From contig OZ231126.1 of the NCBI GenBank assembly GCA_965153355.1, positions 40,610,001 through 40,674,000 on the forward strand: DNA of 64,000 nucleotides. The letters run 5' to 3'. A program made the position numbers and the translations under genes. The stretch's first letter is position 1; every line of letters starts with the position of its first letter. The notes below the pieces were generated by a model. It did not search any database. It was not told where the DNA came from and saw nothing but the letters and a program-made list of their open reading frames with translations. The DNA is from Flaccisagitta enflata. Lineage: Eukaryota; Chaetognatha; Sagittoidea; Aphragmophora. Shown in pieces: positions 1 through 10,315 of the stretch.

Positions 1-228
1 ACATTAGATAAATTCTAAAAACATGTCACATAAAATCAAAGACATCAAATCAAGGACGAAAATGTTACAATAATTTTTGTTTGATTTTCTCTATCGCTAA
101 AATAATATTTGTTGGGTTTTCTGGATAAAAGACTAATCAACTGCATATCACATAACAAACAATGAGGATAGCACAATAATTCAAAACTTGCGCAAGGATG
201 GCGATGAAGTTGAAACGGAGCATCACCC

Positions 229-1554
229 CTACCATCTAGAACCATCTCCTCCACTAACCAATGAAACCTTTGGAATGTCTTGAAAATGTCCAATTGGAGG
301 AGGTTGATGATCTTGGGAATGGCACAGCTCAAACTTGATGAGCGGAGCAGAAGGGACAAATGAGCCACCATAGAACGCCAGCACAAGATCACGGCAATCC
401 AAGTCATTGGCGTAATACCAAGACCATGGACACCGCTTGATACCACTGGCATTTGGCGATGAAGCATGATACCATTTGTTCTCAACATCACCATGGCAAA
501 TGCCAGCGATGTTCTTGACAGGATCTTGCAGAGCAGAGTTGTTCTGCCCTTTGTTCTTCAAACGACATGGCAACGATGCCACATACTCTTTATCCAATAG
601 AAGATGACAGCAGCAATCCAAATGCCACTTGGAGACGAAATCAAAATGGCTAATCTTGGCAAGAGAGGTTTTCTCAATACCAAATTGTTGTTTGCCATCT
701 TGGAGAAACTTGACATTTTGACTGAGCAACTGACTTGAGCTGGATAATGGAGAAAACAAACTTGGTTTTGGCATAAAAGAGTGGGTTACCCATGAAATCA
801 GGACCAATATGCACAATATGCTCAATACTGAAATGATCATTTGAAAATTTATCCATGACCTGCTACTTTCCTTGAGTGGAGGGGAGTCCTCAATGTTGGA
901 TACCCCCACCGCGACATCTTCAGGGACAGGTATGGGAGGCAACTTTTCATCTTCAGTGAACTTTGGAGGACTGTGGAGGTCAAGCTTCTTGAGAGCCTGA
1001 GCACCCCCACCACTTTTCGGCGGAATCTCCAAACGAAAAGTATCTTCTTCTTCATTAACAGAGGCCACTGCCAACCATGCGGACCTAGAAGTGGGGCTTC
1101 CAGTTGGACCCATGATGGTTTGACCAAAGGAAGTATTGAGAATAACAGGGGATGACAGATCATGAAAGCGAGTCTCAAAAGGAGCAAAGACAGGCGCTAA
1201 GTCCGTGCCAATCAACAAAGATACTTCATTACTTGGTAATTCAATCAACTTGACACCTTCCATGTAATCATACTGATCAACATGCACCTGTTTTGGGATA
1301 TGCGAAGAATTGACCGGCAAAGAATCGATTACGAAGACTTCCACATCGTTGATGACACATTTGGGATCCACCATTGACTGGAGAGAAAGCTTTGCCACTT
1401 CAAGCGGCCCATTTACAGTTGAGCCAACTCCATTCAAAGTGATACATTCTCTTCGAGTTTGAATCCTGAACTTCTGTTGGAAGGCTTTAGACACAAGAGT
1501 CTTATTTGATCCAGTGTCAAAAAGCCCATAGACATTAGTAGATTTACCATTGCA
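229..1554 (-). pseudogene. Retropepsin (DUF1758-like) fused to a C-terminal segment with one membrane helix
   Basis: The open frame between stops at 1557-1555 and 229 encodes YGLFDTGSNKTLVSKAF, an aspartic-protease active site (D-T-G), then LIGTDL...FETRF and FGQTIMGP, the conserved second half of BEL/Pao proteases. In ordinary elements reverse transcriptase follows. Here the same frame instead continues with a charged/Pro linker, a hydrophobic helix of about 22 residues (IISVLSILCILVLISWV, near 770-850) and a Cys- and Trp-containing tail with HLDCCCHLLL and CPWSWYY. I do not recognise this tail. It could be an envelope-like or captured domain, or the result of an internal deletion. The frame is long (442 codons) without a stop. 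Confidence 0.55.
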
Positions 1555-2045
1555 TTAGGAAGAAAAACTTTCATGGACAAAATTGGTCTGAAACAAAAAT
1601 CCAATTTAGAATCAATGGATGAAATCTCAACTTGCCTTGGCTTAAAACTGGCTACTTCACAAGTGGCTACCTCACTTTTGGGGGCTTCCCTGTTAGCAGA
1701 GTTGGCAGCGCAAACAGGATTTACTATGGCATGATTCACCTCTTGATTACTTGCAACTTGAAAACCTGATAGCTGAAGTAGACGATCTTGTACTCCAGAA
1801 CTGGCTACTTGCGACGCCGCTGGGTTGGCACCGCTGCTTTGGACGTTGGCTTGAATTGAAGACTGATCAGGGTAAACGGGAGAACGATGTAAAAGCGTGT
1901 TGTGCCCAAATCGATTGCAAATTAAACACTTAACTAGCACAGTGCATTGACCAACGCGATGGCCGTACGATAGACATCTAAAGCAAAGACGTTGTTTGAA
2001 AATAAAATCCTTTCCTCCAAATTCAAAAGACAAAATCGCGGGCAA
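1555..2045 (-). pseudogene. BEL/Pao zinc-knuckle segment, in a second frame
   Basis: This frame carries RLCFRCLSYGHRVGQC followed by CLICNRFGHNTLLH, two CCHC-type knuckles; the C..C...HNTLLH form is typical of BEL/Pao gag-pol. A Ser/Gln/Ala-rich linker leads to ILSMKVFLPNA, the strand that normally precedes the protease active site. At about 1553-1560 the reading must change frame again to reach the DTGSN active site. Its upstream neighbour is the gag frame, its downstream neighbour the protease frame. Not a working gene as it stands. Confidence 0.65.
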
Positions 2046-2764
2046 CTATCCAACAAATGCTCTTCACTACAGTAAACGCAGTTAGCACTTAACTGAGAGC
2101 TTTTATGAGACTGGAGTGGATTCTTGGCCCAAGCAGAGGGTTGCTGTTGAGCTTGCTGTTGTTGCTGCAGCACTTGCTGTTGAAGAGGAGGCTTGCCTTG
2201 TGCATCCATGGCTGCAACGTCAGCCTTGGGATTCGAACCTGTCTTGTCTGAGTTTAGAACAGGAGTAGTACGCGTCCCGCCTGTCTTAATTGGACTCGAA
2301 GATGAGGAGAGGGAGGAGGAAGAGGATGGGGAAACTTTAGGCTGAAGAAGGGCAGACATGCCGTACGTTCTGTTTAGACTCGAGTACCAATCTTTTAGAA
2401 ACTGGACCATAAAACTGACATCGACTTTTTCTCCCCTATCTTCAGCTTTGCCGGAAGCCTTAGAAAAGTCGCGTTTCATGACATGATTGAAACGGGACTG
2501 AACAATAGATAGTACAGTAGCATCCAAACTCAAAAATGAATCGTCTATGGTTGCCTTGGCAAAAGAAACCATTGATTGAATCTCTTGTAAAAGCTCTTTA
2601 ACGCTGTCGGCCGAATTGGCTGTTACCTCTTTCCCCTCTGTAATCTTCTTGAGACTCGCTTGCGCGCTCCCCACTCTCTTCCCAAAATAAAAGATATCAA
2701 GACGTTCTTGGGCTCTGACAAATTCTTTAAGCTTGGTCGCACACTCAGCCCTACTGCGCATCAC
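1995..2764 (-). pseudogene. BEL/Pao gag-like protein, N-terminal part, frameshifted
   Basis: The frame opens with ATG at 2764. Its N-terminal ~140 residues are helical and rich in Lys, Glu and Phe, with an FLKDWYSSL segment, as in the retrotransposon gag domain that precedes the zinc knuckles in Pao-type elements. A Ser run and a Gln-rich run (LQQQVLQQQQQAQQQ) form a linker. The first knuckle follows: CVYCSEEHLLDSCP near 2060, then F..L..EER, which is the usual BEL/Pao layout. The expected RLCFRCL continuation is found only in another frame, so a one-base lesion lies at about 1990-2010; beyond it this frame runs on meaninglessly to 1934. Identification by motif only. Confidence 0.65.
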
Positions 2765-3582
2765 TTAACTTATCTGAAGCGGCGTAGAAGAAGATAAGAA
2801 CTTGAACTTTGGGTTGGAACAGGAGGAGAAACATGACTGGGTAATCTTCGCTCTCGGGCCGGGTTTGTTCCGAACGCCGAATGGACCGACCGACTTCGTG
2901 GATGAATAAGTGGCAGTTCGATGAACGATCACCACGGAGGAATGAGTGGCGAGTTCAAACCGCCGCTGGGAGGAGGTAAACCAAATCTCAAGGGAGACCA
3001 CCCCAATTGGATGTGAATTGGAAGATTCGTTGTCGGTGACTTGACTGGGTCCCCTCGATGATGTAACTTGGAAGTTTCGGCGTAGCTTTTGACTATTTCA
3101 GCGTAGCTAAACTTAGCGTAGCTTTTGACTATTTCAGCGTAGCTAAACTTGGATTAGATATAGCTAGGCGTCACGATACGAATAAAATAGCCAATTCCAT
3201 GATGCATTGACAAACTTTATTGTCACGATTAAAGACACCATGACACAGGGGGACACGTCAAAAGCTGTAAAGAGAGACGATTAAAACCATGAGTTACATA
3301 GCCAATTGGCGACTTAAGGATCAATGACAAAACTTAAGGATTAAGCAATAAAACTCAGTGATAACTTGAGGACGATAATTACCTACGGTCCGACTTGACA
3401 AAACTTCAATTAGCCAAGGCGAGACAACGCTTTTAAAAGAAACCAAACTACGAAGAAATAAGCGGTGACCAATCACGAGACAGATCACACCGACTTTGAC
3501 TAATCACGAGACAAATCATGAGCGACACGACGTCATGACAAATCACGATTTAGAACGCAATGCAACTCGCAAAAGCGCACAA

Positions 3583-3585
<3 letters not shown>
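2765..3585. other. Region 5' of the gag-like frame, with a 36-bp tandem duplication
   Basis: No convincing gene. If the retroelement is intact on this side it would hold its leader and LTR, but no LTR partner is in the window. Bases 3080-3115 and 3116-3151 are two near-identical 36-bp units (starting GCGTAGCTTTTGACTATTTC). The remainder is AT-moderate unique sequence with repeated words such as CAATCACGAGACA. Confidence 0.5.
3080..3151. repeat. 36-bp direct tandem repeat, two copies
   Basis: GCGTAGCTTTTGACTATTTC occurs at 3080 and again at 3116, and each copy continues with CAGCGTAGCTAAACTT. Each unit also contains two copies of AGCGTAGCT, so it has an internal sub-repeat. Confidence 0.85.

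Positions 3586-3586
<1 letters not shown>

Positions 3587-3649
<63 letters not shown>
3587..3649. repeat. (TC)n microsatellite
   Basis: Uninterrupted TC dinucleotides followed to about 3770 by a pyrimidine-rich tract. Bases 3780-4200 hold no gene that I recognise. Confidence 0.95.
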
Positions 3650-3650
<1 letters not shown>

Positions 3651-4204
3651 ACCCGTCCTTCTTTCTTTTCTTCTTTTTTGTCATTTTTTATCTTCCTTTC
3701 TTTCTCTCTTCCTTTTCTTCTTCCCCTTTCCCTTTCCTCGCCTTCCTTTCCTCGCCTTCCTTTCCTTCCAATAAGCTTCCACTCCTTCCGAGGCGCGCCT
3801 CGCGACTTCAAAAAAATGACCGCCTGCTCTGCGCTATTACGTGTGTCAGAACAGACCCTCGTTATTTAATGGCTATTTCTAGCTGAAAATTCGCCTAGGA
3901 AATGATGGCTCTGTTGGGCTTCTTAAAGCCAGCTCCGAGTCCGACTTTCTGATATCAAACACGCACTTAACAATCCGTACGGATTTGGCTGTCGATCCAT
4001 TGGTGATGGATTCCTGTAGAATCTTTCACTATCTCCATTTGTCTGAATTTATGAGCAGTTCACATCACATTAAAGATTTTCGATTCCACTTCGAGAGCCA
4101 CATCATGCACGCAACAACATGCACAAAAGTGTGACAGAACGAAAAAAATATCACAGAATTGTCGGTGTCATTGACATCATGCTGCTCTACGCCATAAGAA
4201 TTTT

Positions 4205-4680
4205 TTTATCGCGTGCTACGCGACTCCATAAGCCACTTTTTGGTCCGCCGGTCCGTCGATTGGTTGGTCAGTCTGTCGGTCTATCGGTCCGTTGGTCCGT
4301 AACAAAACTGTTTAAAAGGCTTTTAACACAAAATACAGACATTTTAAATGTTTTCGAATGTTTCTAAGGCATTTATAAGCCTCTATAAGCCACTTTTTGG
4401 TTGGTCAGTTGGTCTGTCGGTCTGTCAGTCTGTCCATCACAAAGTTGTTTGAAGGGTGTTACATCCTATTCAAAGACATTCCAAATGTTTTTTGAATGTT
4501 TTTATGTCATTCATACACCTGTATAAGCCACTTTTCTGTTCATCTGTCCGTCCATCTGTCTGTCTGTCTGTCCGTCGTTTTGTGTGTCCATTGGTTTGTC
4601 AGAAAGTTGTTTTTAAGACTTTTTGTTGCTAGGTCATAGGTCTGTTTAAATGTTTTAGTCTGTTCATCTGTCTGTCTGCC
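4205..4680 (-). repeat. Hairpin-ended element remnant expanded into ~140-157 bp tandem units
   Basis: TCGCGTGCTACGCGA (4209-4223) is the terminal hairpin of family H. It is followed by three tandem degenerate units, each opening with ATAAGCCACTTTT (about 4228, 4385 and 4522), then a GGTCNGTCNG tract and a conserved AAGTTGTTTnAAnG stretch. Unit spacing is about 157 and 137 bp. The normal GGCCTTGTTT end of the family is missing. Confidence 0.6.
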
Positions 4681-4951
4681 TGACTTTTCTGAAAGTGCTG
4701 ACGCACACGACTTAGGTCTAATGACCTTGTTTCTTCTTGACTTCATGAATGACAGTCTTTGACAAATTTCCAACGCAGTTATATATCCAGCTCACCGTCT
4801 TATTGACCTTTATGTGATTGGGGAGCATAAAAAAGAAGTGGAGAGGTAATCAAAACCACCAAAGGTAGTGGAAGGTGTCAAAGCATTTCATTGCATATGT
4901 CAAAAAAGTGATTTGATGACTTATATAGCCAGATTCAGAGCGATTTTTTGT

Positions 4952-4955
<4 letters not shown>

Positions 4956-5026
<71 letters not shown>

Positions 5027-5064
5027 TTTGTTTGTTTATTTGTTTGTTTGTTTGTTTGTTTGTT

Positions 5065-5160
<96 letters not shown>

Positions 5161-5161
5161 C
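4956..5161. repeat. Compound (TG)n(TTTG)n(TG)n(CG)n microsatellite
   Basis: Two long TG tracts flank a TTTG tract at 5023-5067; the right tract ends in CG repeats. The same compound order recurs at 8169-8280. Long frames across it (poly Cys-Val, His-Thr) are artefacts. Confidence 0.95.
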
Positions 5162-5412
5162 GGTTGGGTGACCAACCAATCAAAAGACCAACCGACAGAC
5201 ATTGCTGTCTCTGCCAAATCTTCCTCGACTGTGATGGCATGTATCTGGCTTTGTTGTTGAACCACATTAAAGCATATATGTTTAGATTTAAACCCCTTTA
5301 ACTTTGTCCCTCCTTACTTTTTAACATTTTGGGTAGTTAAAAAGGAATATCTGTTTTTGTATACATACATCTAGTACTGCTACTCACTGCTGACATTGCA
5401 AAGAGCAAAATC

Positions 5413-5555
5413 TTTTTAGTCGCGGACAAGCGACTCTAGAACTTGCCGTGTCGGTCGGTCGGTCGGTCGGTCGGTCTGTCACGCCACGTCACATTTCTGT
5501 TTTCCGCTCCTGCCCACCAGTCAGCGACTGGGAGGGAGTGTATACGGCTTTGTTT
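5413..5555 (-). mobile_element. Family H short hairpin-ended element (copy at 5.4 kb)
   Basis: On the plus strand it opens with a T-run and the hairpin AGTCGCGGACAAGCGACT (5418-5435), continues with a (GGTC)n tract and GCTCCTGCCCACC, and ends with GTATACGGCTTTGTTT. It is about 143 bp long. The element direction is taken as ACAAGGCC start to A-run end, hence minus. A degenerate second piece with GGTCGGTTGG and CGCACGCGACT lies at 5720-5840. Confidence 0.7.
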
Positions 5556-6042
5556 CTGCTTTCTGCTAGCGGAAAATGAATCCACTGCTTTTTTGAACAC
5601 TAAATGTGAGTTGATTATGTACATTTTCCTGCTGATTTTAACTGCCAAAAAGAGAAAAATAATATGAAAATTTCAATTTAAGCGCATTCCCCTCACCATT
5701 TACCGCGTCCAGAAGTTGTAAGGTCGGTTGGTCGGTCGGTCAATTGGTCAGTTAGTCGGTCATCCCGCAACTTTCAAGTTTTTTTCCATTATTGCCCATG
5801 CCATGGCCCCCTACCAACGCACGCGACTATTAGAATTTTCCTGATCCTGGTCTTTTCTTTCATCGGAGAGTGAAATCTTTTCTTGGACTTTTGTTTGAAG
5901 GACTTTTGTTTCCAGAAGGAGTCGCGCCGTCGAGAATTTTTTCAGTATTCTCATTGCCTCAAACAAAATTCTCACTCATTTTAGTCATTTTAGTTCGGAA
6001 CACCACGTCTCAAAAAGTCTAACTGCCGTTGATCAATACACT

Positions 6043-6186
6043 CTTTTTTTAGTCGCGTGCACGCGACTCTATGACCCACTCTGTCTGTCGGTCGGTCCGT
6101 CGGTCGGTCCCACTTAGCTTTTCTTAGCTTTATCGCCGCTCCTGCCCACCCGCACGCGACTTCGGCTCGTGTATACGGCCTTGTTT
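6043..6186 (-). mobile_element. Family H short hairpin-ended element (copy at 6.0 kb)
   Basis: T-run, perfect palindrome AGTCGCGTGCACGCGACT (6051-6068), GGTCNGTC tract, CGCTCCTGCCCACC, then the word GCACGCGACT again (6153-6162) and GTGTATACGGCCTTGTTT. The word near the far end equals the right arm of the hairpin, as in other copies. Confidence 0.75.
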
Positions 6187-7502
6187 ATAAGAACGTCATT
6201 TTTTTTTCAAAGACTTCATATTCTTTTTTTCAAGGCTAAATGAAGCCTTCGACGTTTTTAGAGTGTTCTTAATTCTAAATATTATATAGATTATAGGAAA
6301 CCTTATGAAATACTATAACTAATAATGCTAAATATACTTTTGATAAATACTATTAAAACAAATGCCAACCATTAAAGTATAGGGATATTTTCATGATATT
6401 TATCTAAAAGTTATGAAATAGAATATTATCTTAATTCCAGTGTTTTTTAATATTTTTTAGCTATTATTATAAGCGAAATTTTTTTTCTCAAGATTTAAAG
6501 CCTTCATATGTTGCATCCAAGAAAAGCGAATCCAGAATTCAGACAGGCTCTACTTGAATGAGTTAGGCGATTTCCTTCGTTAGGCAAAACGAATTTCGAC
6601 GTTTCGCAGAAAATTGCAAGAAAATAATTAAAATGAATTTTTCTGCGAAGCAACCGTTTGGCATTGGCTAATGAAACCTAGTGTCCTGGGAAGAACGAAT
6701 GACAATGGAGCCGTACAGGATTCATATCGTCGGTAGGCAACCGGGACGGGGGTCAAATGACTTCATAATGGGAAATGATGAGAAACAAAAAGACAAAATT
6801 GAACGGAAAATAAGAACGCAGGGATGAAAAAAGAAACAAAAGTGATTTAAAATGTAATTTAAAGAAAAGATCAACCCTTGAAAATAAAATGCGGATATGT
6901 AGGATTTGGTAATTTCGATAAATGACGTGAGCCAGACTGATTAATGATAAATAGGCCGATGCATATATATTTGGCTTGCAAGCACGTACACGCTTTTCAT
7001 TTTATAAGAACATAGATTTCTGAAGTGAGACTCAGCATTCTTATTTTTAGCCCTATCTTAAGATTAAAGTGTTATTAACACATTTTTATATCTTCAAATA
7101 AATAATTCTTCTATAACTATGCAATTACAATATGTTTGCTTTTCTAAGCAACTGTCAGAAAAATGTTTTTTTTTTTTATATTCAAAAAGAGAAGTAAAAT
7201 TAATGTTTAAGAACATGAATATTTTTTTTAAAAGATCCACATTACAATATTGATTTTGAGGATATTTTTTTATTTCATAAAATCATTTCAAAAATTATAT
7301 TTATGAATCGAAAAGTGCGGAAACCAGCGTTTTAGATGCTTTATGTGCATGTGAGAGGGGGACTTGGAGTGTTGATGGGGGTTGGATGCCCGTGCCCACC
7401 CGTCCGCAACGTTCGATATCGTGACCCCGCGTCACATGTTAGCTACGTGCATGAGAATCTCCACTTTTTTTTGCAATTGGCAGCTGCATTTCGACTCCCT
7501 CC
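6187..7502. other. AT-rich intergenic stretch, no gene seen
   Basis: Long A/T runs with no convincing coding frame. Bases 7390-7440 carry CCCACCCGTCCGC followed by GATATCGTGACCCCGCG, a word that recurs near 18220, 33690 and 50855, so another dispersed repeat lies just upstream of the first exon. Any promoter for that gene would be here, but no TATA or initiator signal could be assigned with confidence. Confidence 0.5.
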
Positions 7503-8126
7503 ATGGCGTCATCGGCGCGACCGTTTTGCGAGTCGTCGTCAGCAACAGAAACGACATCAGCGTCAACGGACAATTTTACCCTCTCAACCACGCTGTCAGC
7601 AACCGACATTGCTTTTTTGACACCGCCTCCAGAGACCAATTTGGATCCATCGACTTGTACATCAACAGCGTCAACAGACAATTCTTCCGTCGCAACAGCA
7701 ACAGCAACCAATGTTTCTCCTTCGTCAACGCCTTCAGAAAGCTATACAGCTGCATCGACAGTGCCCTCAGTCAACACTCCGATTCTCTTCACCCTTCCAC
7801 CTGACACCACTACTTCATCAGCGTCGACATCTCCCGGTAGTTTTGAATATGCTTCCAAAGATCATTGCGACCATTCTGATGCGATATTTTGTATCAAAGG
7901 GCCCGCGAAACAATGGCTGAAAAAAATTGATTGGTCATGCGGCGGGCCTTTGGACATGGAAATCAACTTTTCAACAGTGAAGTCAACTACACGTCTCGTG
8001 CAACGTCTCATATACCAACGAAAAACCCTCGTTAAAAAATTGGGAGGCCGCAACCGTAATGATCCAAATTTCTTGAACAAAGTTTACTTCGTTGCCGTCT
8101 TCGATGGGGAAACAAAGAACCAACTG
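7503..8126 (+). CDS. Exon 1 of an uncharacterised gene, Ser/Thr-rich N-terminus
   Basis: ATG at 7503 sits in a good context (CTCCATGG). It opens 208 codons: about 115 residues of Ser/Thr/Ala low-complexity sequence, then a more globular part (AKQWLKKIDWSCGGPLDME ... LVQRLIYQRKTLVKKLGG) with a basic helix. At 8126/8127 a donor CTG|GTGGGT closes the exon in phase 0; the acceptor at 8626 (ACATAG|GAA) opens exon 2 in the same phase. The intron between them is almost pure microsatellite. I do not recognise the domain. The function is unknown; the exon model is an inference from frame and splice signals. Confidence 0.5.
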
Positions 8127-8209
8127 GTGGGTCTGATTATTGTGTGCATTGGATTAATTATCTTGTTTTTGTGTGTGTGTGTGTTTGTTTGTTTGTTTGT
8201 TTGTTTGTT

Positions 8210-8285
<76 letters not shown>

Positions 8286-8296
8286 AGAGCGCGAGC

Positions 8297-8339
<43 letters not shown>

Positions 8340-8352
8340 GGACAGACGGACG

Positions 8353-8426
<74 letters not shown>

Positions 8427-8524
8427 TGGACGGAAAGAGAGACACAGTGAGACAGAGATTTAAAGAGAGACAAAGAGAGACAGAGATTGAATAACAAAAA
8501 CAGGCAGGTAGTTAACCTGACAGC

Positions 8525-8577
<53 letters not shown>

Positions 8578-8626
8578 TAATAGGTGATCTTACCTTTGAT
8601 GTCCCCTCTCCCCTACGAATACATAG
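8127..8626. repeat. Intron made of compound microsatellites
   Basis: In order: (TG)n, (TTTG)n at 8184-8213, (TG)n to 8272, GCGC, (GA)n, (GACA)n at 8339-8428, a degenerate GAGACA zone and (GA)n at 8525-8572, ending at the acceptor AG (8625-8626). Frames running across it give poly Cys-Val and poly Asp-Arg-Gln and are not genes. Confidence 0.85.
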
Positions 8627-10315
8627 GAAATCGTCTCCAACATCAATGCTCATTCATGCCCAGTCAACTCGTCTTCAACGATCGAAGTCGCCGTTGAGAA
8701 CGATGACGACGTGAGGCCAACAGCTGCGACGCCGAGTGCAATTGGGACATTTTCAACAACAACAACAGCGGCATCAGCTGCTGAAACGGCGATTGAATTG
8801 GGGGCTGTATTGGCGGGTGCATCGACGGGCGTATTGGCGGGCGTATTGGCGGGCGCATTGGCGGGTGCATCGGCGGGCGCATCGGCGGGCGCGTCGACGG
8901 GAGCTTCAGCGGGTGCATCGGCGGGCGCATCAGCGGATGCATCAACGGGCGCATTGGCGAGCGCAGTGGCGGGTGCATCGGCGGGTGCATCGGCGGGTGC
9001 ATCGGCGGCTGCATTGGCAGCTGCATTGGCGACTGCATTGGTGACGTCGGCGGCGGCTGGTGCCTCCTTGGCGATAGAAGGAGAAACTGACGCATCAGCA
9101 TTAAGCGCCATTTCTTATGAAACCATTGAGGCCCTTAGAAGATTGGTTGCAGAAAAAGACGTCATTATCGCTAAAAGGGAGGTTGAGATTTCCGAAAAGG
9201 ATGACGAAATTGTATTTCTAAGAAACACAAAACGCGCATTGGAACAAGAAAATGACGAACTTTTTGCAAGCATCAAGAACTGCGAGAAAGTGAATAAAGA
9301 CTTACAAAAGGATCAGGAAGATTTGAAACGATCGCACACAAAAGAAATGAAATCTAAAGACAGTGCGGCATCAAAATTTGAAGAGAAAATTTCCGCTATG
9401 CAATCTAAACTTGAAGAACTCTCTGCCGCGAATGGTAGATTTGTGGGACCCCAAAACCCTCGAAAGACATTTCATGAATTGAAACACTCTCAACGAGCAG
9501 TTGTTAAGTGTCAAATTTTGGACTCCGTCTCTTCCGGCTCCGAGGACATTCTGAAGAAAAGGAGACTTTCCATTGGTCATTTGACCATAGAAGATCCGGA
9601 TGGACAGCAGAATGACATTCGCATAAATGCAAGACCACCCCACACATATGAAGAACTGACCGCGGTGGAAATGGACCGGGTAGTCCGTATCAGCAACAGC
9701 AAAGCTATAAATCGAACCAGTGATAAATCTTATGGTGCGTTTCGTCGAGTTACGCCGGACCTCCCTTTTCTGACTCACGTCAAAAGTTATGATGATTCCG
9801 TCTGCCAAAAGCTTCCTCCTCTGGTTGTTGCGCCTAATGAACGCGGCGCCTTTTTGCCGCTTCGACCAGAATGCAAAGAACAGATCGAACACTTACACGC
9901 CGCTGAAAATCTTGATCTCACTCAAAAGATAGTTGTGAAGATAGGAGTTGATGCAACAAAACTTACAAATGCGGAAAGTATTTGCATCTATTCCCTTGAA
10001 ACATTCTCCAAGTCAAGTGTCATTGGGTTGGTAGGAGCCGTTACCGGATCCGACGGGCACGAAGACATGCGCCGCACAGCCATTTACTTCTTCCAAGAAG
10101 TCAAAGATCTTGCATCCCATCCAATAATTGAAACAAATGTCGGGAATGTCGCAATCGAGGTTCGGCTGGGTGGTGATCTTTGTGGCTTGTGCAACAATTT
10201 ATCCTATATAAAACTCATACAATTAATCAAAAGGAAACAGAAATTGAACAAAATATGGAAAAGATATGGACATTTATATAGTGTAAGCTTCCATTACATA
10301 CACATACATACCTAA
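8627..10315 (+). CDS. Exon 2 of an uncharacterised invertebrate-family gene: Ala/Gly repeats, coiled coil, start of the conserved domain
   Basis: The frame is open from the acceptor at 8626/8627 to a stop at 10315. It encodes an Ala/Ser/Gly tract from a 12-bp coding minisatellite (units like GCATCGGCGGGC, 8815-9010), then a charged heptad-type coiled coil (9120-9420), then a region ending in KIVVKIGVDATKL (about 9925-9965) and EVRLGGDL (about 10157-10180). The last part resembles a family of uncharacterised cnidarian/arthropod proteins with a VKI..DG.K ... GGD core, possibly RNase H-like; this is from memory of the family, not a search. After GGDL the homology stops, and a donor (T|GTGGCT, 10182) is plausible, so the true exon end may be near 10181. 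The downstream neighbour is an antisense Penelope-like element. Confidence 0.55.
   Translation, partial: EIVSNINAHSCPVNSSSTIEVAVENDDDVRPTAATPSAIGTFSTTTTAASAAETAIELGAVLAGASTGVLAGVLAGALAGASAGASAGASTGASAGASAGASADASTGALASAVAGASAGASAGASAAALAAALATALVTSAAAGASLAIEGETDASALSAISYETIEALRRLVAEKDVIIAKREVEISEKDDEIVFLRNTKRALEQENDELFASIKNCEKVNKDLQKDQEDLKRSHTKEMKSKDSAASKFEEKISAMQSKLEELSAANGRFVGPQNPRKTFHELKHSQRAVVKCQILDSVSSGSEDILKKRRLSIGHLTIEDPDGQQNDIRINARPPHTYEELTAVEMDRVVRISNSKAINRTSDKSYGAFRRVTPDLPFLTHVKSYDDSVCQKLPPLVVAPNERGAFLPLRPECKEQIEHLHAAENLDLTQKIVVKIGVDATKLTNAESICIYSLETFSKSSVIGLVGAVTGSDGHEDMRRTAIYFFQEVKDLASHPIIETNVGNVAIEVRLGGDLCGLCNNLSYIKLIQLIKRKQKLNKIWKRYGHLYSVSFHYIHIHT
8800..9060 (+). repeat. 12-bp coding minisatellite (Ala-Ser-Ala-Gly)
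   Basis: Units of the form GCATCGGCGGGT/C repeat in frame, with variants GCATTGGCG and GCGTCGACG. The antisense frame is also open (Ala/Pro-rich) for the same reason and is not a gene. Confidence 0.85.

Larger units (their letters stand above)
229..2764 (-). mobile_element. BEL/Pao-like LTR retrotransposon fragment, gag-protease part, degraded
   Basis: Read on the minus strand from 2764 to 229 there is a gag-like region, a two-knuckle zinc-binding segment and a retropepsin, in the order and with the motifs of BEL/Pao elements. The three parts lie in three different reading frames, so at least two frameshifts separate them. No YxDD reverse transcriptase, RNase H or integrase was found before the stop at 229 or in bases 1-228, and no LTR pair could be delimited. 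It may be a deletion derivative, or a copy whose remainder lies outside the window. Confidence 0.75.

Noticed and set aside
8650-9111. Antisense Ala/Pro-rich frames
   Set aside because: Mirror of the in-frame 12-bp coding repeat; the plus strand has splice-phase support and a following coiled coil.
9371-9892. 173-codon antisense frame
   Set aside because: Shadow of the coiled-coil exon on the plus strand.
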